Shown: positions 44,428 to 55,508 of the stretch, one piece after another
How the letters are laid out: every line of letters begins with the position of its first letter
How positions within the stretch are numbered: position 1 is the stretch's first letter
NCBI RefSeq assembly: GCF_026723865.1
Contig: NZ_CP113529.1
Location: 3,658,001 to 3,722,000 of the forward strand
DNA: 64,000 nucleotides
Direction of reading: 5' to 3'
Source of the DNA: Mycobacterium sp. Aquia_216
GTDB taxonomy: Bacteria; Actinomycetota; Actinomycetes; Mycobacteriales; Mycobacteriaceae
The notes under the pieces: generated by a model
The model's database searches: none
Told to the model about the DNA's origin: nothing
What the model saw: only the letters and a program-made list of their open reading frames with translations
Program-made: the position numbers and the translations under genes

Positions 44428-45195
44428 CTAATCCGAGGATTCGCCGTCGGAATCCGACGGCTCCGAATCCGATTTCGAGCCGTTCAGATCGGCTTCCTGC
44501 AGCAGATTTTCCAGCGTGGATCGGCCGATCCGGCGGAACGCCCGGCGCGGCCGGTTGGCGTCCAGGATGGCGACCTCGAGGCTGGCCACATCCAGGCTGG
44601 GTTCGTCGCTGCCGTTGGCACTACCGGCCCGCAACGCCTCGACCGCGATCCCCAAAGCGTCGCGTAGATCGGCATTCTCGGCGTACGAGTCCTTGAGCGC
44701 GGTCGCGATCGGCTCGGTAGTACCGCCCATCACCACGAAATGCGGCTCGTCATTGATGGAACCGTCGTAGGTGATCCGGTACATCTCAGGCGCTCGGGTT
44801 TCGCCGTAGTGCGCGACCTCGGCGACGCACAACTCGACCTCGTAGGGTTTGGCCTGCTCGGTGAAGATGGTGCCGAGGGTCTGCGCGTAGACGTTGGCCA
44901 GCTGCCGGCCGGTGACGTCGCGGCGGTCGTAGGCGTAACCGCGGGTGTCGGCGAACTGGATGCCGCCGCGCCGCAGATTGTCGAATTCGTTGAACTTGCC
45001 CGCGGCCGCAAAGCCCACGCGGTCATACAGTTCGCTGATCTTCTGCAGGGACCGCGACGGGTTCTCCGCGACGAACAGCACGCCGCCGGCGTAGGCCAGC
45101 GCGACCACGCTGCGGCCCCGTGCGATGCCCTTGCGCGCGAGCTCGCTGCGCTCACGCATCGCCTGCTCAGGCGAGATGAAATACGGGAAGCTCAC
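44428..45195 (-). CDS. prcA: 20S proteasome alpha subunit PrcA
   Basis: A 255-residue alpha-ring subunit. The gate-forming N-terminus [20 protein letters not shown] leads into the Ntn-hydrolase fold ([40 protein letters not shown]); the tail is acidic and serine-rich. It lacks an N-terminal catalytic Thr, as expected. GTG 45195 overlaps the prcB stop by 4 bases (GTGA). Confidence 0.97.
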   Translation of the reverse strand: MSFPYFISPEQAMRERSELARKGIARGRSVVALAYAGGVLFVAENPSRSLQKISELYDRVGFAAAGKFNEFDNLRRGGIQFADTRGYAYDRRDVTGRQLANVYAQTLGTIFTEQAKPYEVELCVAEVAHYGETRAPEMYRITYDGSINDEPHFVVMGGTTEPIATALKDSYAENADLRDALGIAVEALRAGSANGSDEPSLDVASLEVAILDANRPRRAFRRIGRSTLENLLQEADLNGSKSDSEPSDSDGESSD

Positions 45196-46073
45196 TTCTC
45201 ACCGCCGTCCGGGCCGAAAGTGTCGGCGCGCGACCGGCTTTGGATGACCTCCCGGGCCAGCTCGGCGATGCGGCTCTCGGTCACGTCGGCCGCGCCCTCC
45301 GCGCCGATGGTGACCGCCGTCGGGAAGATGCCGCGAACCAGATCGGGTCCGCCGGTGGCGGAATCGTCGTCGGCGGCGTCATACAGCGCCTCCACGGCGA
45401 CCCGCAACGCCGAATCGGCGTCCATGACGCGGGAATACAACTTCTTGATCGAGGACTTGGCGAAAATCGACCCCGACCCCACCGACTGATAGCCCTCTTC
45501 CTCGATGTTCCAACCGCCCGCCGCGTCGAACGAAACGATTCGACCGGCACTTTCCGGATCGGCCGCGTGGATGTCGTAACCGGCCAGCAGCGGCAGGGCG
45601 ACCAGGCCCTGCATCGCGGCGGCCAGGTTGCCGCGCACCATGATCGCGAGCCGGTTGACTTTGCCGGCGAACGTAAGCGGTACGCCTTCCAGCTTCTCGT
45701 AGTGCTCGAGTTCCACGGCGTATAGGCGGGCGAACTCGACGGCGATCGCCGCGGTACCGGCGATGCCGGTCGCGGTGTAGTCGTCGGTGATGTACACCTT
45801 CTTGACGTCCCGGCCGGCGATCATATTGCCCTGGGTGGAACGCCGGTCTCCGGCGATGAGCACGCCGCCGGGGTATTTCAGGGCGACGATCGTGGTGCCA
45901 TGCGGCAGATGACGGGCGTCACCACCAGATTGGCCGCCGCCGCCACCGAGAACCGCCGGTAGCAACTCCGGGGCCTGGCGGCGCAACAGGTCAGCGAAAG
46001 AAGACGTATTTACAGCAGAAAATCCGGGTAGAGCCGAGTTAGTGGGCAGGCGATCAGGAAAAGGCCAGGTCAC
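45192..46073 (-). CDS. prcB: 20S proteasome beta subunit PrcB (with propeptide)
   Basis: A 293-residue catalytic subunit. The propeptide of 59 residues ends DARHLPHG and is cleaved before Thr60 ([20 protein letters not shown]), the catalytic nucleophile, with Lys and Asp of the active site in the same segments ([10 protein letters not shown]). GTG 46073 overlaps the pup stop by 4 bases. Assembles with PrcA and is fed by Mpa. Confidence 0.97.
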   Translation of the reverse strand: MTWPFPDRLPTNSALPGFSAVNTSSFADLLRRQAPELLPAVLGGGGGQSGGDARHLPHGTTIVALKYPGGVLIAGDRRSTQGNMIAGRDVKKVYITDDYTATGIAGTAAIAVEFARLYAVELEHYEKLEGVPLTFAGKVNRLAIMVRGNLAAAMQGLVALPLLAGYDIHAADPESAGRIVSFDAAGGWNIEEEGYQSVGSGSIFAKSSIKKLYSRVMDADSALRVAVEALYDAADDDSATGGPDLVRGIFPTAVTIGAEGAADVTESRIAELAREVIQSRSRADTFGPDGGEK

Positions 46074-46264
46074 TGTCCGCCCTTTTGGACATACGCGCGG
46101 ACGAAGTCCTCCGCGTTTTCCTCCAGGACGTCGTCAATCTCGTCGAGCAGATCGTCGGTTTCCTCGGTGAGTTTCTCGCGACGCTCCTGGCCCGCGGCCG
46201 TGGTGCCAACGACGTCATCGTCGTCGCCGCCGCCACCGCCGCGCTTTGTTTGCTCCTGCGCCAT
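46070..46264 (-). CDS. pup: prokaryotic ubiquitin-like protein Pup
   Basis: A 64-residue disordered acidic protein: [20 protein letters not shown] at the start, the Mpa-binding helix [20 protein letters not shown], and C-terminal end YVQKGGQ. The terminal Gln must be deamidated to Glu by Dop before PafA uses it. Overlaps prcB by 4 bases; dop lies 103 bases upstream. Confidence 0.98.
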   Translation of the reverse strand: MAQEQTKRGGGGGDDDDVVGTTAAGQERREKLTEETDDLLDEIDDVLEENAEDFVRAYVQKGGQ

Positions 46265-46367
46265 CGCCGCCTCCTGCTTTGTCTGGGCTTGCTCACTGGC
46301 CGCTTAAGCATGCCCGCTGGTATCTCTACCCTACCGGTCATCCCCGATGTTCTTCGGTTAACCAGGC

Positions 46368-47876
46368 TCAGCTCGTCAGTTGCTCCACCAGTTCGACGGC
46401 ACTGTTGACCGAGTCCAGCAGCGCTCCGACGTGCGCCTTACTGCCCCGCAGCGGCTCCAGCGTCGGGATGCGCACCAGGGAATCACCACCCAGATCGAAA
46501 ATCACCGAGTCCCAACTGGCCGCGGCGATATCGGCCCCGAACCTACGCAAGCATTCGCCGCGGAAATACGCGCGGGTGTCGGTCGGCGGGTTGTCCACCG
46601 CCTCAATCACCTGGTGTTCGCTGACCAGACGTTTCATCGAACCACGCGCGACCAGCCGGTTGTACAGGCCCTTGTCCAGCCGGACATCGGAATATTGCAG
46701 GTCGACGAGGTGCAGGCGGGGCGCCGACCAGTTCAGGTTTTCCCGCTGCCGGAAACCCTCGAGCAGCCGCAGCTTGGCCGGCCAATCCAAAAGCTCAGCG
46801 CATTCCATCGGGTCGCGCTCGAGTTGGTCGAGGACGTGTGCCCAGGTTTCCACGACGTCGGATGCCCTGGGATCGGGGTCGCGGCCGTCGACCAGTTTGG
46901 CCACCCGATCGAGATAGATCCGTTGCAGCGCAAGAGCGGTCAGTTCCCTGCCGTCGGCCAGGGCCACCGCAACGCGCAACGACGGATCGCGACTGATCGC
47001 ATGCACCGCATGCACCGGGCGGGCCAGCGCGAGGTCGCTGAGATCTATCCCGTGCTGTGGGCCTTCTTCGATCAGGTCCAAGACCAGCGCCGTGGTGCCC
47101 AGCTTCAGGTAAGTCGACGTCTCGGCGAGGTTGGCGTCGCCGATGATGACGTGCAGCCGGCGATACCGGTCGGCGTCGGCATGCGGTTCGTCGCGCGTGT
47201 TGATGATGCCGCGCTTCAGCGTGGTCTCCAGCCCGACCTCGACCTCGATGTAGTCGGAGCGCTGCGACAGCTGGAAGCCGGGCTCGTCGCCGGAGGGCCC
47301 GATGCCGACCCGCCCGGAGCCGGTGACCACCTGCCGCGACACCAGAAACGGCGTCAGCCCGGCGATGATGGACGAAAACGGCGTCTGGCGGCTCATCAGG
47401 TAATTCTCGTGCGACCCGTAGGAGGCGCCTTTGCCGTCGACGTTGTTCTTGTAGAGCTGTAGTTTGGCGGCTCCGGGAACGCTGGCGACATGGCGGGCCG
47501 CGGCCTCCATGACACGCTCGCCGGCCTTGTCCCAGATCACGGCATCCAACGGGTCGGTGCATTCCGGCGCCGAGTATTCGGGGTGCGCGTGGTCGACGTA
47601 GAGCCGCGCCCCGTTGGTCAGGATCATGTTGGCCGCGCCGACCTCGTCGGCGTCGACCACCGGCGGCGGACCGGCCGCGCGGCTGAGGTCGAAACCGCGG
47701 GCGTCGCGCAGCGGCGACTCCACCTCGTAGTCCCAGCGGGTGCGCTTGGCGCGCTGAATGCCGGCGGCGGCCGCATAGGCCAATACCGCCTGAGTCGAAG
47801 TGAGGATCGGGTTGGCGGTCGGGTCGGACGGCGAGGAGATGCCGTACTCGACCTCCGTCCCGATAATCCGTTGCAT
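46368..47876 (-). CDS. dop: deamidase/depupylase Dop
   Basis: 502 residues, the family length. The N-terminus [20 protein letters not shown] resembles PafA; Dop-specific segments include [40 protein letters not shown] and [20 protein letters not shown]. It deamidates Pup and removes Pup from substrates. ATG 47876 follows TAGGCT by 6 bases (leaderless). Divergent from the Rv2113-like gene. Confidence 0.97.
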   Translation of the reverse strand: MQRIIGTEVEYGISSPSDPTANPILTSTQAVLAYAAAAGIQRAKRTRWDYEVESPLRDARGFDLSRAAGPPPVVDADEVGAANMILTNGARLYVDHAHPEYSAPECTDPLDAVIWDKAGERVMEAAARHVASVPGAAKLQLYKNNVDGKGASYGSHENYLMSRQTPFSSIIAGLTPFLVSRQVVTGSGRVGIGPSGDEPGFQLSQRSDYIEVEVGLETTLKRGIINTRDEPHADADRYRRLHVIIGDANLAETSTYLKLGTTALVLDLIEEGPQHGIDLSDLALARPVHAVHAISRDPSLRVAVALADGRELTALALQRIYLDRVAKLVDGRDPDPRASDVVETWAHVLDQLERDPMECAELLDWPAKLRLLEGFRQRENLNWSAPRLHLVDLQYSDVRLDKGLYNRLVARGSMKRLVSEHQVIEAVDNPPTDTRAYFRGECLRRFGADIAAASWDSVIFDLGGDSLVRIPTLEPLRGSKAHVGALLDSVNSAVELVEQLTS

Positions 47877-47882
47877 GTGCCA

Positions 47883-47888
47883 AGCCTA
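47883..47888 (-). promoter_or_regulatory. -10 box (TAGGCT) for dop, leaderless
   Basis: TAGGCT on the minus strand ends 6 bases before ATG 47876, which would be the first transcribed codon. Confidence 0.45.
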
Positions 47889-48033
47889 GGCCGGTCGGCC
47901 GCAAGCACTCGGAGTGCCCCGCGCTGGGGCAAGGTGACCGCGGGCGACGGGGGGCCGCGAATCGTTGAAATACCCTCGCCCGAACAAATGCTGACCTGCG
48001 TGAAAACGGCCAGCGCGCGGGTTGCTGCGCCAC

Positions 48034-48039
48034 TAGGGT
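48034..48039 (+). promoter_or_regulatory. -10 box (TAGGGT) for the Rv2113-like gene
   Basis: TAGGGT ends 8 bases before GTG 48048. No ribosome site precedes the start, so the message is probably leaderless or nearly so. Confidence 0.35.
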
Positions 48040-48047
48040 GACCCGGT

Positions 48048-49241
48048 GTGGACCCGACCCTGCGCCGCACGCCGGACAGCCGAAAAGCGGCAGCGGCTGA
48101 ACGGTGGTTCCTGGAGCGCGGCCTGCCGTCGGTGCTGACCCATCGGGGCCGATGGCGACGGCTCTGGCCGCGGTGCGCTCCGATGCTGGCCGTATGGGCG
48201 GCGGTCGAAGCCTGCCTGCTGGGTGTCTTTTTCATCAGCGACGGCAACGAGGTCTTCATCGAGGGGACACCCACAACCCGCCAGTGGGCGATCCTGGCGT
48301 TGTTGGCGGTCGCGCTCCCGCTGGCCGCCCTGTCCGGCTGGCTGGTGTCCCGGATCTCGAGCGGGCGCATCCGCGCGGCTGTCGCGACGGCGGCGCTGGC
48401 TTTCGCGGTCGCCTGCGGGATCATCGAATCCGGCCTGATCCAATTGACCCGGGACGCGATCATCCTGGGCCTGGTGCTGTTGCTGACCGGGTGCGGCGTC
48501 GGGTCGGTGCTCGCCTGGGCGGTGCGCATGACGGTCGAGCACCTGTCCACGGTCGGCACGCTGGCGATCCGGGCCCTGCCGATTGTGCTGCTGACCGCTT
48601 TGGTGTTCTTCAACACCTACGTCTGGCTGATGGCCGCGAACATCGATGGGAAGCGGCTGGCGCTGGCCATTGTTTTCCTGATGGCCATTGCGGGGGCGTT
48701 CGTGGTGTCCAAGACGGTGGAACGGGTCAGGCCGCTGCTCAAGTCGACGGCGTCGTTGCCCGAAGGCAGCCAGAGCCTCGTCGACACACCCTTCGCGACC
48801 ATGGCAGGCCCTGCGGCTGGCTCACCTCTCAAGCGGTCCGAGCGCCTCAATGTGGTCTTCTTGCTAGCGACCTCGCAACTGATCGAGATTCTGGTGGTGG
48901 CCGGCGTCGGCGCCACCATGTACCTCATTCTCGGCGTCATCATTCTCACGCCACCGCTGCTCAAGGAGTGGACACACCACCAGGACATGACCACGACGGT
49001 GTTGGGCGTGACCTTTCCGGCGCCGGATTCGCTGATCCACATGTGCCTGTTCCTTGGCGCGCTGACGTTCATGTACATCAGCGCGCGTGCGGTCGACGAC
49101 GACGAGTACCGGGGCATGTTCCTCGACCCGCTGATCGACGACCTGCACACGGCACTCGCGGCGCGCAACCGTTACCTCGGCAACATCGCCGACGAGTCCG
49201 AAAGCCTGCACGTTGTTGACGTCGCCAAGGTCCCCGATTAG
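48048..49241 (+). CDS. multi-helix membrane protein (Rv2113-like)
   Basis: A 397-residue integral membrane protein, equal in length to recalled Rv2113. About eight to nine helices: PMLAVWAAVEACLLGVFFI, WAILALLAVALPLAALSGWL, AAVATAALAFAVACGIIE, IILGLVLLLTGCGVGSVLAW, LAIRALPIVLLTALVFFNTY, LALAIVFLMAIAGAFVV, LIEILVVAGVGATMYLILGV and others. The C-terminus is cytosolic and acidic (DESESLHVVDVAKVPD). No catalytic motif. Start GTG 48048 fits the -10 box. Sits inside the Pup gene region, so a link to protein turnover is possible but unproven. Confidence 0.88.
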   Translation: MDPTLRRTPDSRKAAAAERWFLERGLPSVLTHRGRWRRLWPRCAPMLAVWAAVEACLLGVFFISDGNEVFIEGTPTTRQWAILALLAVALPLAALSGWLVSRISSGRIRAAVATAALAFAVACGIIESGLIQLTRDAIILGLVLLLTGCGVGSVLAWAVRMTVEHLSTVGTLAIRALPIVLLTALVFFNTYVWLMAANIDGKRLALAIVFLMAIAGAFVVSKTVERVRPLLKSTASLPEGSQSLVDTPFATMAGPAAGSPLKRSERLNVVFLLATSQLIEILVVAGVGATMYLILGVIILTPPLLKEWTHHQDMTTTVLGVTFPAPDSLIHMCLFLGALTFMYISARAVDDDEYRGMFLDPLIDDLHTALAARNRYLGNIADESESLHVVDVAKVPD

Positions 49242-49251
49242 CTTCAGCCTG

Positions 49252-49650
49252 ATGTCCGACCTGTCCGGGAAGCGTTACGGCGAAGTACTTCTCGTCGAGG
49301 TCGGCGAATCCGGTCCGCAAGCCACCGTGCAGCTGTCGTCGATGGACCCCGCCCCCGTACACCGTCAACGAAGTGACCCGCAATACCGTCTTCGTCTTCA
49401 ACGCCGGCGAAGAGGTCTACGAGCTCATCGACCCCGACGGAAAACAGTCATGCAGACCTTCAGTCAGGTCGCCGACCCCAGCCTGTCGCGCACTGACCTG
49501 GCCGGGCTGGCCGATCGGCTGAAGCTGCCCGAGGGGTGGAGCTACCGGCCGCGCATGCTCACCGAGACACTGCGAGTGGACACGACGACTCGCCCCGCCC
49601 GAGTGACGCAGGACGACCTGACGAACAGCTACTCGTTCGAATTCGACTGA
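49252..49650 (+). pseudogene. remnant of a conserved bacterial hypothetical protein
   Basis: ATG 49252 opens MSDLSGKRYGEVLLVEVGES, then the sequence is disturbed. In a second frame TVNEVTRNTVFVFNAGEEVY and ELIDPDGK are visible, then the first frame resumes VMQTFSQVADPSLSRTDLAG and ends NSYSFEFD. Intact relatives I recall have a continuous domain linking these blocks, about 60 residues longer. The gene has lost an internal segment and has two frame changes. Confidence 0.65.
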
Positions 49651-49670
49651 GCCGATTAGGGATTGGATCC

Positions 49671-51500
49671 CTAGAGGTACTGGCCGAGGTTCGATTCGGT
49701 GTCGATGGCACGCGACGCGCTCGACGACTTGCCGGTGACCAGGGTGCGGATGTAGACGATCCGCTCGCCCTTCTTGCCCGAGATCCGCGCCCAGTCATCG
49801 GGGTTGGTGGTGTTGGGCAGGTCCTCGTTCTCGGCGAACTCGTCGACGATCGAGTCGAGCAGATGCTGAATGCGCAAGCCCGGTTGTCCGGTCTCGAGCA
49901 CCGACTTGATCGCGTTCTTCTTCGCCCGGTCAACCACGTTCTGGATCATCGCCCCGGAGTTGAAGTCCTTGAAGTACATGACTTCCTTGTCACCGTTGGC
50001 ATAGGTGACCTCCAGGAACCGGTTGTCGTCGATCTCGGCGTACATCCGCTCGACCACCTTCTCGATCATCGCCTCGATGCACGCCGATCGGTCGCCGTCG
50101 AACTCCGCGAGGTCGTCGGCATGCACCGGCAGCGTCGTGACGAGATACTTTGAGAAAATGTCCTGTGCCGCTTCGGCATCGGGCCGCTCGATCTTGATCT
50201 TCACGTCGAGACGCCCGGGCCGCAGGATCGCGGGGTCGATCATGTCCTCGCGGTTGGAGGCGCCGATCACGATGACGTTCTCGAGCCCCTCCACACCATC
50301 GATCTCGCTCAGCAGCTGCGGGACCACCGTGGTCTCGACGTCCGAGGAGACACCGGTGCCACGGGTGCGGAAGATCGAGTCCATCTCGTCGAAGAACACG
50401 ATCACCGGTGTTCCTTCCGACGCCTTCTCACGGGCACGCTGGAAGATCAGCCGGATGTGCCGCTCGGTCTCGCCGACGAACTTGTTCAGCAGCTCGGGGC
50501 CCTTGATGTTCAGGAAGTAGGACTTGGCCTCGCGAGCGTCGTCGCCACGCACCTCGGCCATCTTCTTGGCCAGCGAATTCGCGACCGCCTTGGCGATCAG
50601 CGTCTTACCGCAACCGGGCGGCCCGTACAGCAGCACACCCTTGGGTGGGCGCAGCGCGTACTCGCGATACAGCTCCTTGTGCAGGAACGGCAGTTCGACG
50701 GCGTCGCGAATCTGCTCGATCTGGCGGGTCAGTCCGCCGATGTCCAGGTAGCTGACATCGGGCACCTCTTCCAGCACCAGGTCCTCGACCTCGGCCTTGG
50801 GGATGCGCTCGAACGCGTAACCGGCTTTCGTGTCGACCAGCAGAGAATCGCCAGGCCGCAACTTGCGCGGCCTGGTGTCGTCATTGAGTGCGTCGGGGTG
50901 CCCTTCCGGCAAGTCCTCGGCGACCAGCGGCTCCGCAAGCCACACGATCCGTTCCTCGTCGGCGTGGCCCACGACCAATGCCCGGTGCCCGTCGTTGAGC
51001 ACCTCACGCAGGGTCGAGATCTCGCCGACGGATTCGTACGTCCCGGCTTCGACGACGGTCAGGGCTTCGTTGAGCCGGACCGTCTGGCCCTTGCGCAACG
51101 ACGCCACATCGATGTTGGGTGAGCAGGTCAGCCGCATCTTGCGACCCGAGGTGAAAACGTCGACCGTTTCGTCCTCGTGGGCGGAGAGCAGAACGCCGTA
51201 GCCGCTGGGCGGCTGACCGAGGCGGTCGACCTCTTCCCGCAGCGCCAACAGTTGTTGCCGGGCCTCTTTAAGAGTTTCCATTAATTTGGAATTGCGGGCG
51301 GCAAGCGAGTCGATGCGAGCTTCGAGTTGATGCACATCACGCGCGGAGCGCGTGCCGCCCGGTGCTGCGGCGGCTTGCTCGAGTTGCTCGCGCAGCACCG
51401 CCGCCTCGCGCCGCAACTGTTCCAATTCGGCAGCATCGCCGCTGGATATGTCGGATTCGTGATTGATCCCGAATGCTTCAGAACGCTCTGAGTCACCCAT
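49671..51500 (-). CDS. mpa: proteasome-associated AAA+ ATPase Mpa (ARC)
   Basis: 609 residues, the M. tuberculosis length. N-terminal coiled coil ([20 protein letters not shown], about 20-95) captures Pup; two OB folds follow; the AAA module has Walker [20 protein letters not shown], Walker [17 protein letters not shown] and [20 protein letters not shown]. The C-terminus ends QYL, the motif that docks into the PrcA ring. It unfolds pupylated proteins into the proteasome. Start [10 protein letters not shown] at ATG 51500. Confidence 0.98.
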   Translation of the reverse strand: MGDSERSEAFGINHESDISSGDAAELEQLRREAAVLREQLEQAAAAPGGTRSARDVHQLEARIDSLAARNSKLMETLKEARQQLLALREEVDRLGQPPSGYGVLLSAHEDETVDVFTSGRKMRLTCSPNIDVASLRKGQTVRLNEALTVVEAGTYESVGEISTLREVLNDGHRALVVGHADEERIVWLAEPLVAEDLPEGHPDALNDDTRPRKLRPGDSLLVDTKAGYAFERIPKAEVEDLVLEEVPDVSYLDIGGLTRQIEQIRDAVELPFLHKELYREYALRPPKGVLLYGPPGCGKTLIAKAVANSLAKKMAEVRGDDAREAKSYFLNIKGPELLNKFVGETERHIRLIFQRAREKASEGTPVIVFFDEMDSIFRTRGTGVSSDVETTVVPQLLSEIDGVEGLENVIVIGASNREDMIDPAILRPGRLDVKIKIERPDAEAAQDIFSKYLVTTLPVHADDLAEFDGDRSACIEAMIEKVVERMYAEIDDNRFLEVTYANGDKEVMYFKDFNSGAMIQNVVDRAKKNAIKSVLETGQPGLRIQHLLDSIVDEFAENEDLPNTTNPDDWARISGKKGERIVYIRTLVTGKSSSASRAIDTESNLGQYL

Positions 51501-51656
51501 GTTGCGCTCCTTTCCCGCCCCGAATTGATGCGGTGGATTCTTACAACGCTACCGGCGATTGGCTGTTCGTGCGTGAACTCAAAAGCCATCAAAAGTCGCG
51601 TCTTTACTCCCGCTGGTAACCTCGGCGTCGATTTGGGACCACCGAGAGGACACCCC

Positions 51657-51794
51657 TTGACCGCAAAACCCCTCGCCACAGGCGTCGCCGTGGCCGCGGT
51701 CATCAACGCAATGTTTCCAACTGTGACTTCCATTGCACCAGTTGACCCGACCGCAGCTATCGCCGCCCTCCAAGAATCAGGCGTGGCCGAATAG
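51657..51794 (+). CDS. 45-residue ORF, possible truncated MTB12-like secreted protein
   Basis: TTG 51657 has an excellent ribosome site (GAGAGGA, 6 bases upstream). The product begins [20 protein letters not shown] and continues [14 protein letters not shown] before ending GVAE. The N-terminus resembles a signal peptide and the VTSIAP region recalls MTB12-type secreted proteins, of which LppK downstream is a relative, but the mature domain is absent. It precedes lppK by 17 bases and may be a leader or a gene remnant. Confidence 0.45.
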   Translation: MTAKPLATGVAVAAVINAMFPTVTSIAPVDPTAAIAALQESGVAE

Positions 51795-51811
51795 CCCGGC
51801 CGACTCGAGGG

Positions 51812-52599
51812 ATGCACCGACACCTGTCCGTAGCGCTGAGTGCCGCCACCGCGGTGGCGGCCTTCGGGCTCGCGGGGTGCTCGCACAGCGAACCCAAGGT
51901 GCTGCCGTCGACCAGTTCGGGGGTGGCAGCACCCACGTCCAGTCCGTTGATCGTCGCGAGTCCCCCGACGGCTCCCCTGCCCGTGCCCGAGGCTCTGGTC
52001 GAGGTGCTGAACCGGCTTGTCGACCCGAATGTTCCGGGGGTCAACAAAGTCAATCTCGTCGAAGGCGCAACGCCGGAGAGCGCCGCCACGCTGGACAAGT
52101 TCATCGTCGCGTTGCGAGACAACGGCTATCTTCCGATGTCGTTCGTGGCGAGCAACGTCGCGTGGTCGGACAAGAATCCGTCCAACGTGGTGGTCACCGT
52201 CGGCGTGAACACCGCCAAGGGAAGCAACGGCTCGTTCACCTTCCCGATGGAGTTCGCGCCGTTCCAGGGCGGCTGGCAGCTTTCCCGGCGAACAGCGGAA
52301 ATGTTGTTGGCACTGGGCAACTCGCCGGGTCCTACGGCGCCGACCAGCCCGACTCTTCCCCCGCCGCCGCCACCGGAGCCCGTCCCGCCACCGGCTCCGC
52401 CACCACCGGCTCCGCCACCCTCACCAGCGCCGGCACCACCACCACCAGCGCCGGCACCACCACCGCCACCACCAGCGCCACCACCTCCGCCGCCGGCACC
52501 GCCGCCCGAACCCGCTCCCGCGCCGGCGCCACCTCCCGAACCCGCCCCCGCGCCGGCGCCACCTCCCGAACCCGCCCCCGCGGAACCTCCGCCCGGCTG

Positions 52600-52600
<1 letters not shown>
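51812..52600 (+). CDS. lppK: lipoprotein LppK with long proline-rich tail
   Basis: 262 residues. The signal peptide [23 protein letters not shown] ends in lipobox LAGC (Cys23). The folded part is MTB12-like ([40 protein letters not shown]). Residues from about 170 to the end are almost only Pro, Ala, Glu, with a [10 protein letters not shown] decapeptide repeat. M. tuberculosis LppK has about 189 residues and only a short Pro/Ser tail. ATG 51812 has GAGGG upstream. The stop overlaps the DUF503 start. Confidence 0.92.
52505..52589 (+). repeat. 30-base tandem repeat in the lppK proline tail
   Basis: Nearly identical 30-base units coding [10 protein letters not shown], about two and a half copies, preceded by a CCACCA/CCGCCG-rich stretch from about 52352. 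Likely to vary in copy number. Confidence 0.75.
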
Positions 52601-53798
<1,198 letters not shown>

Positions 53799-53799
53799 C

Positions 53800-53805
53800 T
53801 AGGCT
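53800..53805 (+). promoter_or_regulatory. -10 box (TAGGCT) for the RecB-type gene, leaderless
   Basis: TAGGCT ends 6 bases before ATG 53812, giving a leaderless message; same spacing as dop. Confidence 0.45.
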
Positions 53806-53811
53806 GCGACT

Positions 53812-54690
53812 ATGACCGACCAGCCACAGGACCTGGCACGGCCGCCTTCCAGGCCGGCCCTGTCGCCGTCGCGGGCTGCGGATTTCAAGCAGTGCCCGCT
53901 GCTGTACCGGTTCCGGGCGATCGACCGGCTGCCCGAGCCCCCGTCGACGGCGCAGATCCGCGGCTCGGTGGTGCACGCCGCGCTGGAACAGCTCTACGGC
54001 ATGCCGGCGGCATCGCGTGGACTACAGACCGCGATCTCGCTCGTGGAGCCGGCGTGGGAGCAGGTGGTCGCCGCCGAGCCCGACCGAGTCGGCGAGCTGG
54101 ACTCCGTCCAGCGGACCCAGGTGCTGGAGGAAGCTCGCGCACTGCTGTCCGGCTACTACCGGCTGGAAGACCCGACCCGATTCGACCCGCAGTGCTGCGA
54201 GCAGCGGGTGGAGGTGGAGCTCGCCGACGGCACCCTGCTGCGTGGCTTCATCGACCGGATCGACGTGGCCGCCACGGGTGAGCTGCGGGTGGTCGACTAC
54301 AAGACCGGCAAGGCGCCGCCGGCCGCACGAGCGCTGGCCGAGTTCAAGGCGATGTTCCAGATGAAGTTCTACGCGGTCGCGCTGCTGCGGACCCGCGGGG
54401 TGCCGCCCACCCGGCTGCGACTCATCTACCTCGCCGACGGCCAGGTGCTCGACTATTCGCCCGAGCTCGACGAGTTGCTGCGCTTCGAGAAGACATTGAT
54501 GGCGATCTGGCGCGCCATCCAATCCGCTGGTGAAACGGGAGATTTCCGCGCCAGCCGGTCACGGTTGTGCGACTGGTGTCCCCACCACGAGTACTGCCCG
54601 GTTTTCGGCGGCACCCCGCCGCCGTATCCAGGCTGGCCAGATCACGTTCGGGCGCAGGCTATTTCGCATCCGACCGAACCGGCGGCATGA
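53812..54690 (+). CDS. RecB-type PD-(D/E)XK nuclease with Fe-S cysteines (Rv2119-like)
   Basis: A 292-residue single-domain nuclease. The catalytic core is GFIDRIDVAATGELRVVDYK, with the Asp and the D-Y-K of motif IV, preceded by GSVVHAALEQLYG. An N-terminal Cys (DFKQCPLLYRFRAID) plus C-terminal CDWCPHHEYC form the four-cysteine iron-sulfur staple of the AddB/Cas4-like group. Likely acts on DNA ends in repair. ATG 53812 fits the leaderless promoter. Overlaps the thioesterase start by 4 bases. Confidence 0.92.
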   Translation: MTDQPQDLARPPSRPALSPSRAADFKQCPLLYRFRAIDRLPEPPSTAQIRGSVVHAALEQLYGMPAASRGLQTAISLVEPAWEQVVAAEPDRVGELDSVQRTQVLEEARALLSGYYRLEDPTRFDPQCCEQRVEVELADGTLLRGFIDRIDVAATGELRVVDYKTGKAPPAARALAEFKAMFQMKFYAVALLRTRGVPPTRLRLIYLADGQVLDYSPELDELLRFEKTLMAIWRAIQSAGETGDFRASRSRLCDWCPHHEYCPVFGGTPPPYPGWPDHVRAQAISHPTEPAA

Positions 54691-55496
54691 TCGGCTGCTT
54701 CTACCGGCGGCTGCCCACCGAGGGTCGGTTCCAAGTCTTCAGCGCGACCGACCACACCCGCAGCAACTGGAGCCCCGAACTGCAGCACGGCTCGCCACCG
54801 CTGGCGCTGCTGACGAAGCTGATCGAGGAGCAGGAGGCGGGCTCGGGTCTGCGGATCGGACGCCTCACCCTCGACATCCTGGGGGCGATCCCGGTGCAAC
54901 CGCTGCGGGCCCACGCCTGGGTGGAACGTCGAGGTTCGCGGATCAGCATGATCGTCGCCGAGCTCTCCCCCGCAAGCGGGAGGTACGCCCATGCCGACCG
55001 CGACGGCGGCAAACCCCGCGCCGTGGCCCGGGTCAGCGCCTGGCTGCTGGCGATCAGCGACACGACCGACGTGGCATCCGACCGCCACCCCGCGCTGGTG
55101 GAAGGACGATCAGCACCGGCTCCGTTCACCGACGCGGGCGGTTACTTCGACGCGACCGACTGGCGCCAGCAGCACGGCGACGGAGAGGCCGCGGTCGCCT
55201 GGCTCACCCCGCTGGTGCACGTCGTCGACGCCGAACCCACGACGGCGCTGCAGCGGCTTGCCAGCGTGGTCGATTGTGCCAACGGCGTCGGCAAGGTTCT
55301 CGATCCCGACCGGTTCGCCTTCATGAACACCGACACCGTCGTTCATTTGCACCGGCTTCCGGACGGCAGCGACTTCGCACTGCGGGCACGCGCGTCGATC
55401 GGACCCGACGGCGTCGGGGTGACAACGGCCGAAATCTTCGACCGGGCCGGCTTCATCGGGACGTCGGCGCAGACGATCTTGGTCCAGCGCCGCTGA
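54687..55496 (+). CDS. TesB-like acyl-CoA thioesterase
   Basis: A 269-residue double hot-dog thioesterase-like protein. N-terminal half: STDH-like SATDHTRSNWSPELQHGSPP, LALLTKLIEEQEAGSGLRIG, VQPLRAHAWVERRGSRISMI. C-terminal half: PLVHVVDAEPTTALQRLASV and FIGTSAQTILVQRR. Residues SPASGRYA are coded by the palindromic repeat at 54962-54984 and look like an insertion. Start ATG 54687 overlaps the nuclease stop (ATGA). Expected to hydrolyse acyl-CoA; substrate unknown. Not in the M. tuberculosis Rv2119-Rv2120c interval as I recall it. Confidence 0.78.
   Translation: MIGCFYRRLPTEGRFQVFSATDHTRSNWSPELQHGSPPLALLTKLIEEQEAGSGLRIGRLTLDILGAIPVQPLRAHAWVERRGSRISMIVAELSPASGRYAHADRDGGKPRAVARVSAWLLAISDTTDVASDRHPALVEGRSAPAPFTDAGGYFDATDWRQQHGDGEAAVAWLTPLVHVVDAEPTTALQRLASVVDCANGVGKVLDPDRFAFMNTDTVVHLHRLPDGSDFALRARASIGPDGVGVTTAEIFDRAGFIGTSAQTILVQRR
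54962..54984. repeat. dispersed palindromic repeat, copy 2 (inside the thioesterase gene)
   Basis: Identical over 23 bases to 36786-36808. It adds about eight residues in frame between strands of the hot-dog fold without breaking the gene. Confidence 0.65.
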
Positions 55497-55508
55497 GTCC
55501 GAGTACAC

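Noticed and set aside
43109..44431. 440-codon plus-strand open frame
   Set aside because: Antisense shadow of pafA, with composition typical of complementary frames.
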